DNA of 8,663 nucleotides from SLQH01 sp964612995 (lineage in GTDB: Bacteria > Planctomycetota > UBA11346), in contig CAZTGE010000165.1 of assembly GCA_964612995.1 (NCBI GenBank), positions 1 through 8,663 of the forward strand. Direction: 5' to 3'. Below, piece after piece: positions 1 to 4,934 of the stretch (its first letter is position 1; every line of letters begins with the position of its first letter). Below the pieces are notes generated by a model that had not been told where the DNA came from, did not search any database, and saw only the letters and a program-made list of their open reading frames with translations. The position numbers and the translations under genes are program-made.

Positions 1-247
1 GCGGGCGCCGACCGCTACAATGCCCCTTGGGGTGCGGGCGGCGCCCGCGCTATGAGAGCACAGGAATAGGCCTGAGTAGTTACGATCGGTCATTCATGCG
101 GTCATCCGTTTCCACGATCTGGAGTATGCCATGCCAGTCGCCGCATAATTTTGGGTCACGCGATCATGCACACTTTTGCAGGGGAATGGAATAGACCGTC
201 TCAAGCAAACCAGGCCCAAGGTCTTGATGGAGTTTAACTGCACAGTC
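1..247. other. Gene-free left edge, nothing recognised
   Basis: I see no supportable gene here. Frames are short and interrupted; one frame is open from the window edge to a TAG at 67-69 (22 codons) and could be the tail of an upstream gene, but nothing supports that. Bases 1-10 and 39-48 form a perfect inverted repeat (GCGGGCGCCG and its complement) around a TACAAT hexamer at 16-21 that resembles a sigma-70 -10 box, though no downstream reading frame fits it. The stretch is clearly less GC-rich than the right two thirds of the window, as expected for acquired or decaying DNA. Confidence 0.5.
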
Positions 248-273
248 TACGATCACAGTCCACGATCACAGTA
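248..273. repeat. Two-unit 13-bp tandem repeat
   Basis: Two adjacent 13-bp units, at 248-260 and 261-273, share the core ACGATCACAGT and differ only at their first and last bases. The pair sits directly before the CTCCG repeat and lies outside any credible gene. It looks like intergenic slippage-prone DNA. Confidence 0.7.
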
Positions 274-293
274 CCGATATCATTCTCATCCAT

Positions 294-317
294 CTCCGTG
301 TCTCCGCGCCTCCGTGA
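294..317. repeat. 8-bp CTCCGNGN tandem repeat (filler-type)
   Basis: Three consecutive 8-bp units, CTCCGTGT, CTCCGCGC and CTCCGTGA, start at 294, 302 and 310. On the minus strand this reads as a CACGGAGGC...GGAGACACGGAG type sequence whose translation gives SHGGAETRR-like peptides. I recall such filler as common between genes in many environmental genomes, where it often produces spurious ORFs. It is a repeat, not a coding sequence. The family assignment rests on memory of that pattern. Confidence 0.6.
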
Positions 318-329
318 GAGACCTCTTCG

Positions 330-815
330 GTGATCGAACATTGTGTTCGATGTCGAAGGCCAGCAGATGATCGATCCGAGCTGGGGCAGGTGCGCGGTTC
401 GACCGACGGTGATTCGACCGACGATGCGTCGACGGATACCAAGCGCCAACGCCCACGACCGCCCGGTTTGAGCGAGCGCTGCCCGGACCTGCCGGTGGTG
501 GAAGAGGATGCGCCTTTGCCTGAGTCGCCGGCCGAGCAGGTGGCGGCTGGCGCCTTGGTGGTGGAACGGGCGGGACATTTCGTCGAGGAAATGGTCACCG
601 TGCCCGCCAGGCAATATATCCGCCGCGTCTATGAGATCTGCGCCAGACCGGCCGACGCTGTCGCCTCGAGTGAGGATGGGCTCACGGCGGACACGCCCGT
701 CGATCAAACGCCCGACGTACCGAGATACGTCGCTTTGGTTTGGCCATGGCGCGGGATTATGGCGGGGGTTGGGGTGGGGCAATCGATGGTCGATGGCTGG
801 GTTGCTGCTTGTGAT
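330..815 (+). pseudogene. Possible decayed IS66-type transposase fragment
   Basis: The plus-strand frame is open from an ATG at 330 to a stop at 903-905. Part of its translation resembles the N-terminal half of IS66-family transposases in the short form lacking the zinc cysteines: a PRPPGLSERCPDLPVVEE segment followed by a VPARQYIRR segment, like the usual lPrvrvehdLPe and yvPArlrvirr motifs. A later GQSMVDGWVAACDSI segment resembles the STLagWVgaaa helix of these proteins. Between them the sequence matches poorly, no DDE core follows, and the frame runs into the 3' end of the opposite-strand gene ending at 816. I read it as a relic truncated near 815. No Shine-Dalgarno or promoter supports the ATG. 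The resemblance is by eye and may be chance in a GC-rich open frame. Confidence 0.35.
333..351. repeat. Perfect 8-bp inverted repeat with 3-nt loop
   Basis: ATCGAACA at 333-340 and TGTTCGAT at 344-351 are exact reverse complements separated by TTG. It could fold as a small hairpin or serve as a dyad protein-binding site. No T-run follows on either strand, so it is not a convincing intrinsic terminator. It lies at the start of the decayed transposase-like stretch. Confidence 0.5.
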
Positions 816-1229
816 TCAATAGTAGTGCGGGTCATCGAACATGGCACACGGCTTGTCTCGGTTGGTGAGACAGGCCGACGGGCAGAACTCGCAGCATGCG
901 AGTAGCTTGTCCCACGCTGTGGCGGCGACATCCATGAGGCGATTCACGACCTCGTCGGAGAGCTTGGGTAGTATGCGTTCAATCTGTCGGTAGTCGGTCT
1001 GCATGATTTCGGCGCGGCCTTCCAACTTGGCCATCATCGCTGGCACATTGGACTTGGCGAAGGCGATGCAGAACATATCAACTTGCTTGCTGGTGTACTT
1101 CTCCTCCATGATGCGGCGTAGGCCCTTTGGGATTGTCGACTGGTACTCAAGCGCGAGTTCAAACAGGAACCAGTTCAGTCCCGTCTTCTCGTGGGGCAGG
1201 ACGGCGAAGTGCTGTGGCGTGATCTTCAT
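816..1229 (-). CDS. Conserved-looking hypothetical protein with C-terminal Cys cluster
   Basis: The 137-residue product is of unknown function. Its composition is balanced and protein-like, rich in K, E, M and F and poor in the A/R/G that dominates shadow frames here, so I think the gene is real. The first 105 residues look helical and soluble, with no signal peptide or membrane segment. The C-terminus carries Cys112, 113, 116, 120 and 128; Cys113-x2-Cys116-x3-Cys120-x7-Cys128 could bind zinc or an iron-sulfur cluster. It ends FDDPHYY. No Shine-Dalgarno precedes the ATG, but TATCCT lies 9 nt upstream, so a leaderless transcript is possible. The gene starts 43 nt after the zinc-ribbon gene stops on the same strand. 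Codon use is less GC-biased than in the backbone genes, which suggests acquisition from another lineage. I cannot assign a reaction. Confidence 0.72.
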   Translation of the reverse strand: MKITPQHFAVLPHEKTGLNWFLFELALEYQSTIPKGLRRIMEEKYTSKQVDMFCIAFAKSNVPAMMAKLEGRAEIMQTDYRQIERILPKLSDEVVNRLMDVAATAWDKLLACCEFCPSACLTNRDKPCAMFDDPHYY

Positions 1230-1238
1230 GGCGACGTG

Positions 1239-1244
1239 AGGATA
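1239..1244 (-). promoter_or_regulatory. Putative -10 box (TATCCT) for the Cys-cluster protein
   Basis: TATCCT on the minus strand ends 9 nt before the ATG at 1229. It fits a TANNNT -10 hexamer placed so that transcription would begin at or next to the start codon. No good -35 is visible. It matches the arrangement at three other genes in the window. Confidence 0.35.
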
Positions 1245-1272
1245 GGAGTGTTGGGAGGCTTGCCAGTGGCGA

Positions 1273-1833
1273 TCAGTCCCTTGGCCCTGCTGCCACCCTC
1301 AGTTGCAATCTTGGGCGGGAGTCGCGACCGTTGACTCTGTCGGCGTCCCTAGATGCTGCGCCCGGCAACCGGCTCGCTGCCATGCCCAGGGGCAGGCGCC
1401 CACGCAGCGCGACCCAGTGCACGCTGGACGCGAACACTTCCCGCCACCAGCCCTGCCACCGACGGACCGTGCGCTCGCATGGCCGGTTCCACTCCTGGCA
1501 GGCGACCGGTGCGCCGGTGGCCATAGCCGAAAAGGCCAGCACGATCGGCGCCACATAGAAACGCCGCCCGTGGAACCGCCAACTCGCCGACGTCAGCCGC
1601 TTGCGGCACCCCCGCCGCGAACAACACCAACTCCAGCGCAGCGTGAGCCGATCATCAGGCGGCCGACGCGGGTCCTCGCGCGGCCAGCCCCAGGCCTTGC
1701 GCCGATAATGCCCGGCGTGCAACGCGCCGCCGCAATGCGGACAGCCTCGCCGACGCACCTCCTCGGCGTGGAGCCGGTCCCAGGATGCGAAGCAGACGAG
1801 GACCCTTGTCAGCCAGTGGGTGGTGAGCACCAT
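1273..1833 (-). CDS. Zinc-ribbon protein, transposon-associated type
   Basis: The 186-residue product has a treble-Cys zinc-ribbon layout: Cys31-x2-Cys34 (GCPHCGGALH) and Cys71-x4-Cys76 (CCSRRGCRKR). A basic RFHGRRFYVAPIV segment (about 86-98) and a helix-turn-helix-like ERTVRRWQGWWRE stretch (about 120-132) follow. I recall this order, including WDRLHAEEVRRRGCPHCGG near the N-terminus, from short accessory proteins of DDE-transposase elements in proteobacteria and other phyla, where the protein probably helps bind DNA. No DDE transposase partner lies beside it, so the element is incomplete. The last 35 residues look disordered and may result from a frameshift. I chose the ATG at 1833 because AAGGAGG lies 6 nt upstream; an in-frame ATG at 1863 would add ten residues but has no Shine-Dalgarno. 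Function is inferred, not shown. Confidence 0.62.
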   Translation of the reverse strand: MVLTTHWLTRVLVCFASWDRLHAEEVRRRGCPHCGGALHAGHYRRKAWGWPREDPRRPPDDRLTLRWSWCCSRRGCRKRLTSASWRFHGRRFYVAPIVLAFSAMATGAPVACQEWNRPCERTVRRWQGWWREVFASSVHWVALRGRLPLGMAASRLPGAASRDADRVNGRDSRPRLQLRVAAGPRD

Positions 1834-1839
1834 GGACAG

Positions 1840-1868
1840 CCTCCTTATGGTTTTTTGGTCCATAGGAG
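1840..1868 (-). promoter_or_regulatory. Hairpin that can sequester the Shine-Dalgarno of the zinc-ribbon gene
   Basis: In the minus-strand RNA, CUCCUAUGG (plus coordinates 1860-1868) pairs with CCAUAAGGAG (1841-1850): nine base pairs with one bulged A and a nine-nucleotide loop ACCAAAAAA. The right half contains nearly all of the AAGGAGG ribosome-binding site (1840-1846), and the start codon follows six nucleotides later at 1831-1833. Folding would hide the Shine-Dalgarno. Comparable hairpins limit transposase translation from outside transcripts in IS10 and IS50; the same role here is inference. Confidence 0.6.
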
Positions 1869-1950
1869 ACTGGCGCCCCGATTGGTCGTGTGAACCCGTC
1901 GGGGGCCAGATTTGATGTCGGTCCCAGACTCACCCGCCAGAGGCAATGAA

Positions 1951-1999
1951 CTCAATGAGCGTGACAGGGAACGGAGACTTGGGGGCTCAAATAGTGTGA
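1951..1999. repeat. Imperfect 14-bp direct repeats, possible transposon-end sites
   Basis: CTCAATGAGCGTGA at 1951-1964 and CTCAAATAGTGTGA at 1986-1999 match at 11 of 14 positions and are 35 bp apart; a TGACA follows the first and a TGTCA the second. Repeated short sites at the outer side of a transposition gene are typical of transposase-binding ends. Nothing here proves that role. Confidence 0.35.
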
Positions 2000-2049
2000 G
2001 CACTGTCAGCCCACGATCAGCGCGCCCGTCGCGCGCGGTGGCGGTGCCG

Positions 2050-2067
2050 GCATCGCCGCGGCGATGC
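2050..2067. repeat. 18-bp perfect palindrome
   Basis: GCATCGCCGCGGCGATGC is its own reverse complement. With one G/T mismatch it extends to a 24-bp dyad (2047-2070). It sits in gene-free DNA, about 150 bp beyond the hydrolase stop codon. It has no loop and no T-run, so a dyad binding site or recombination relic is more likely than an intrinsic terminator. Confidence 0.6.
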
Positions 2068-2221
2068 TGGCCCGGTTCAGGACGGGCTGGGGTATGGCGT
2101 CACGCGGAAGACCGTCGCGGCAGGACGCCGAGCGTGAGCCGCCGCTCGGGCCCGGGTCATTCTTCGAGTCGAGCTCTCAGCGGCGTTCGGTCGGCCGGGC
2201 TGCCAGCGGGCCATCGGCCGG

Positions 2222-3322
2222 CTACTGTTCGGCGTCGTCCTGGCCCTGGCCCTGGTTTTGGCCTTCGTCTTCGTCGTCGAGCCCGGCCAGCCACTCGGTG
2301 ACGGTGTCCATGGCCGGGCCGGCGAAGAGGAAGGTGTGGCCCTTGTCGGGCACCTCGTGCAGGTGCACGCGCAGGCCCTGGGCGTTCCAGTCGGCCAGGT
2401 GGGAGCGCCAGAGGGCGGTGCCGTTGTCCTCGCTGCCGCTGAGGACGAGGATCGGGGTGGTCGCGTCTGCCGGGGGCTGGATGAGACTGTAGCCGCCGCC
2501 TTCGATCACGATCGGATAGGCGGCGTTGAGCAGCAGGCCGCCGAAGCGGTCGGGCTGCTCGCGCCAGAGCTTGAGCGCTTGCTGGCCGCCGGCACTGAAG
2601 CCCATCAGGATCGGTCGCTCAACGTCCACCGCCGGTTCGGCCGCGGCCAGGTGGGCGAGGCTGGCCAGAGCCGCCTCGCCTTCGGCGGCGGTCCAGCCGC
2701 GCCATTGTTTCCGGGTGAAGACCAGCAGGGCGTATCCCTGGGCGGCGAGCTTCGGCGCGAGGGCTTCGACCGGTTTGTTGGCCGAGGCGCCGGAGGGGTG
2801 GAGCCAGATGATCAGGCGGTGGGGCTGCTCGGCCTTGGCCGCGGCGTCGATCCGCAGGCGGTAGCGCAGGCCGTCGTCCGGGTCGCCTTCGACGCTGCGG
2901 ATGCCGGGGATCGCGGCGCCCGGCTCGTAGCGCGGCTTGTTGGCCTCGACGAGGTCCTCGCACAGAGCGGTGAAGCTCTCGAGCTGGTGTAGCGATTGCA
3001 GGTCGGGGTCGCGGCGCAGATGCGTGAGGTCGCGGTAGCCGTGGGTCACCGCCTGCCGCAGGCTGGCCAGGGCCTGTTCGCTCTGGCCCTGCAGTGCGTG
3101 GGCGCAGGCGAGGTTGTAATGGGCCGTGGCGTGGGTCGGTTCGGTGGCCAGCAGGGTGGCGAAGGTCGCGGCGGCGGCGGCGTGCTCACCCGCGCGCAGC
3201 TCCTCGAGGCCGCGCTCGTGCAGCGTGGCGACGTCGACCGTTTCGGCGCCGACGAGGGGTTGGGCAAGGAGCAGGACGGCGATGAGGACCGCGTACGTCG
3301 GGAGCCGATGGGTGGCGGGCAT
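2222..3322 (-). CDS. Exported TPR / alpha-beta hydrolase (esterase-like)
   Basis: The 366-residue product starts with a Sec-type signal peptide (about 1-26, hydrophobic AVLIAVLLLA, cleavage near VGA-ET). Residues about 33-95 form two TPR-like repeats, including HYNLACAHALQGQSEQALASL, followed by a DPDLQSL segment common after TPRs. From about 165 on is an alpha/beta hydrolase fold: IIWLHPSG (oxyanion region), GFSAG with nucleophile Ser243, SGSEDN with Asp299, and DKGHTF with His329, so the Ser-Asp-His triad is complete. This fits the dienelactone-hydrolase/phospholipase-esterase group acting outside the cytoplasm; the substrate is unknown. The acidic, Q/G/D-rich tail (348-366) is low complexity. 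I chose this ATG because the signal peptide begins there; upstream open frame is GC noise overlapping the HEAT gene in another frame. No clear Shine-Dalgarno is visible. It lies 236 bp downstream of the HEAT gene on the same strand. Confidence 0.85.
   Translation of the reverse strand: MPATHRLPTYAVLIAVLLLAQPLVGAETVDVATLHERGLEELRAGEHAAAAATFATLLATEPTHATAHYNLACAHALQGQSEQALASLRQAVTHGYRDLTHLRRDPDLQSLHQLESFTALCEDLVEANKPRYEPGAAIPGIRSVEGDPDDGLRYRLRIDAAAKAEQPHRLIIWLHPSGASANKPVEALAPKLAAQGYALLVFTRKQWRGWTAAEGEAALASLAHLAAAEPAVDVERPILMGFSAGGQQALKLWREQPDRFGGLLLNAAYPIVIEGGGYSLIQPPADATTPILVLSGSEDNGTALWRSHLADWNAQGLRVHLHEVPDKGHTFLFAGPAMDTVTEWLAGLDDEDEGQNQGQGQDDAEQ
2226..2280 (-). repeat. Low-complexity repeats at the hydrolase C-terminus
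   Basis: Near-tandem hexamers (TGGCCC-like on the plus strand, about 2240-2262) and GTCTTCGTCGTC-type triplets encode the DDEDEG and QNQGQGQ tail. Such DNA is prone to slippage, so tail length may vary between strains. Confidence 0.5.
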
Positions 3323-3558
3323 GCGATCGAGTGTGTCGCGATCGCCACGGCGGAAAGGGGCAAAGGCGGATGTCGGCGCCGGGCGTGCGAAGCGCGGTGA
3401 TGGCGACAGGCAGGCAGGCGGGGGGTGATGGTGAGGCCCTTGTTGATGCCGTGTTGGAGCTGCTTGGTCCCTGGGCGGTTGCGGTACTTTCCGTGCGGCG
3501 GTCGGGGTCGCGGCGCCGGGGGCCGGCATGCCGGCGGCGGCGCAGGGCCTGGGCCGGG
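3323..3558. other. Spacer between HEAT and hydrolase genes, with a 14-bp palindrome
   Basis: This 236-bp spacer holds no credible gene. A perfect palindrome GCCGGCATGCCGGC lies at 3522-3535, just beyond the HEAT stop codon, but lacks a loop and a T-run. I see no convincing promoter or ribosome-binding site for the hydrolase gene, so co-transcription with the HEAT gene or an unseen promoter are both possible. Confidence 0.45.
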
Positions 3559-4605
3559 TCAATCCGACGCTGCGAGGTCCTCCAGCGCCGTGCGTGCGGC
3601 AGCGGCGACCTCGTCGTCGGCGTCTTCGCGCGCGGCCTCGAGTGCGGCGCGGACCACGTCGTTGTCGACGCCAATGCGACCGAGGGCGATGCAGGCTTGC
3701 CGGCGGGCGTTGGCGTAGCCGTGCTCGGTGGCGACTGTGGCCAGCACGGGGACGGCCCTGGCGGCGGTCTGGCCGATGCGGCCCAGGGCTGCGGCGGTGT
3801 GGGCGACGAACCATTGGTCGCGGCCGGGGTCGAGTTCGGAGACGAGCCAGTCGATCGCCGGTCCGGCCTGCTCGCCGAAGGCGGCGAAGGTGTCGATGTG
3901 GGCCCAGACCTCCTTCTTGTCGGTCGAGGCCTTGGCCTCGGCGAGTACGGCCGCCACCGCAGTGGGGCCGAGCCTGCCGATGGCGCGCTTGGCCGCCGGG
4001 GTGTCCTTCATGATCGCGAGCAGCAGCGGCAGTGCGCGGCGGGCCTCGGCGCCGATGTTGCCGATGGCGGTGGCGGCGTAGCGCGTGGCCAGGCCGGGTT
4101 GCCGCTGTTCGAGGAAGGTCATGAGCTGATCGAGCGCCGGCTCGGCGCCCTCGCCGAGCTGCGCCAGGGCCCAGGCCGCCCAGCGGCGTGAGGCGCAATC
4201 GGCCTGCTCGCGGCGCATCAGCAAAGACCCGAGTTCGGCCGCCGCCTCGCCGGCGATCGGCCCCATCCGGCCCAGGGCCTCGGCGGCGTGCATCGGCCGA
4301 TGGTAGGTCCGCTCGCGTAGCGCGTCGATCAGCGGTGGGATCGCTGGTTCGCCGATGGCGGCGAGGGTGGCGGCGGCATTGCGGCGCACATGGTAGTATT
4401 TGTCGCCGAGGCAGCGCGCGAGGATCGGCATCGCCGGCGCGGCGTCGGCGCCGTGTTCGCGCAGTTCGAAGGATGCGGCGATGCGCCGGCTCGCGTCGGC
4501 CGATTCGAGCGCCGGAGCCACCGCCATAACGGAGCGAGGGGGGGCGGCGGTGTCGTCTGCGGCCCAGCCACAGAGAGCGAGCAGACACAACGATGCGATG
4601 CGCAT
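3559..4605 (-). CDS. Exported HEAT-repeat protein
   Basis: The 348-residue product has a short signal peptide (about 1-16, MRIASLCLLALCGWA, cleavage before ADD). LALC is not a canonical lipobox, so I favour a soluble periplasmic protein over a lipoprotein. The rest is a solenoid of about eight to ten HEAT-like helical pairs, with recurring A-A-x-A-L-G-x-[IM]-G at AAATLAAIGEPAIPPLIDAL (77-96), HAAEALGRMG (106-115), YAATAIGNIG (176-185), AHTAAALGRIG (268-278) and RQACIALGRIG (302-312). Such solenoids usually bind proteins; no catalytic motif is seen. AGGAGGT four nucleotides before the ATG at 4605 fixes the start. The open frame extends upstream to 4827, but that part translates a palindromic repeat and is not coding. 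The exported TPR/hydrolase follows on the same strand, suggesting an envelope-related pair. Partner and process are unknown. Confidence 0.85.
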   Translation of the reverse strand: MRIASLCLLALCGWAADDTAAPPRSVMAVAPALESADASRRIAASFELREHGADAAPAMPILARCLGDKYYHVRRNAAATLAAIGEPAIPPLIDALRERTYHRPMHAAEALGRMGPIAGEAAAELGSLLMRREQADCASRRWAAWALAQLGEGAEPALDQLMTFLEQRQPGLATRYAATAIGNIGAEARRALPLLLAIMKDTPAAKRAIGRLGPTAVAAVLAEAKASTDKKEVWAHIDTFAAFGEQAGPAIDWLVSELDPGRDQWFVAHTAAALGRIGQTAARAVPVLATVATEHGYANARRQACIALGRIGVDNDVVRAALEAAREDADDEVAAAARTALEDLAASD

Positions 4606-4609
4606 GGAT

Positions 4610-4616
4610 ACCTCCT
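4610..4616 (-). promoter_or_regulatory. Shine-Dalgarno AGGAGGT of the HEAT gene
   Basis: AGGAGGT on the minus strand ends four nucleotides before the ATG at 4603-4605. It decides the start against the longer open frame. It also shows the host uses canonical Shine-Dalgarno sites, which makes their absence at other genes here meaningful. Confidence 0.75.
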
Positions 4617-4712
4617 GCCGACCGCCTGCCGCTGTCGCAGAGCACGCGTTGAGTCGGCCGGGTTCCAGGGTCGGCCTGTTGGGAACGGTGCAAGGCCCGC
4701 GCCGGGGGAGCC

Positions 4713-4874
4713 CAGGGCGACTCAAAGCTCGCAAATGAGGGTCATGCCTCGCCTCCACCTGCGTCACTATGACGCAAGCAACAAAGAGAGCCGGGCGGTT
4801 GACGCAGGTGGAGGCGACGCAAGGCATGCCGACCTGGGGATCGGCGCTCCCGGGGCGAGCTTTGAGTCGCCCTG
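4713..4874. repeat. Large imperfect palindromic intergenic repeat element
   Basis: Two arms face each other in the divergent spacer. The outer block CAGGGCGACTCAAAGCTCGC (4713-4732) is exactly complementary to 4855-4874, and the inner block TCGCCTCCACCTGCGTCA (4749-4766) to 4800-4817. Between the blocks the arms differ: the right arm has 37 bp, the left only 16. A 33-nt centre (4767-4799) separates the arms. A smaller dyad, GCGTCA-CTA-TGACGC (4761-4775), overlaps the left inner block. A third copy of an outer arm occurs at 8610. This looks like a MITE- or REP-like dispersed element, with no gene inside. Confidence 0.85.
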
Positions 4875-4875
4875 C
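4822..4875 (-). repeat. 54-bp dispersed repeat, copy A (right arm of the palindrome)
   Basis: Bases 4822-4875 are the exact reverse complement of 8610-8663, all 54 positions matching. The identity stops at 4876 on one side; on the other it reaches the window edge and may continue. The left arm of the local palindrome is a shorter, diverged relative of this unit. Confidence 0.95.
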
Positions 4876-4922
4876 GGGGGAGCCGGCCGCCCTGGCGCTG
4901 TGGATCGGCGCTCGCTGCAGGC

Positions 4923-4928
4923 TAGGCT
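4923..4928 (+). promoter_or_regulatory. Putative -10 box (TAGGCT) for the P-loop kinase
   Basis: TAGGCT ends six nucleotides before the ATG at 4935, as expected if transcription starts at the start codon. A GTGGAT at 4900-4905, 17 nt upstream, is a poor -35 candidate. There is no Shine-Dalgarno before this ATG. Confidence 0.4.
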
Positions 4929-4934
4929 GCGGCG

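Larger units (their letters stand above)
1864..2221. other. Gene-free spacer beside the mobile-element gene
   Basis: There is no supportable gene in these 358 bases. A minus-strand frame of about 55 codons ends at the TGA at 2006-2008 but lacks a credible start. The stretch holds an imperfect direct repeat near 1951-1999 and an 18-bp palindrome at 2050-2067. It lies between the 5' end of the zinc-ribbon gene and the 3' end of the hydrolase gene, so the border between acquired DNA and chromosomal backbone probably falls here. Confidence 0.5.

Noticed and set aside
176..370. Plus-strand 64-codon ORF
   Set aside because: It runs through tandem and filler repeats and has no ribosome-binding site.
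1303..1893. Plus-strand open frame of 196 codons opposite the zinc-ribbon gene
   Set aside because: It is proline/arginine-rich and without motif; the minus strand has the zinc ribbon and a Shine-Dalgarno.
2258..2992. Plus-strand open frame of 244 codons opposite the hydrolase
   Set aside because: It is rich in G, V and A in antisense-codon style, and the minus strand carries the complete catalytic triad.
2222..4693. A single open frame of 823 codons on the minus strand that could be read as a fusion protein
   Set aside because: The upstream half is arginine/alanine-rich noise in a different frame over the HEAT gene. The real protein starts at the signal peptide at 3322.
4606..4827. N-terminal extension of the HEAT protein up to an ATG at 4827
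   Set aside because: It translates the palindromic repeat, and a strong Shine-Dalgarno plus signal peptide fix the start at 4605.
4713..4874. The paired repeats as a CRISPR array or an attachment-site pair
   Set aside because: The arms are inverted, not direct, there are no regular spacers and no cas or integrase gene is present.
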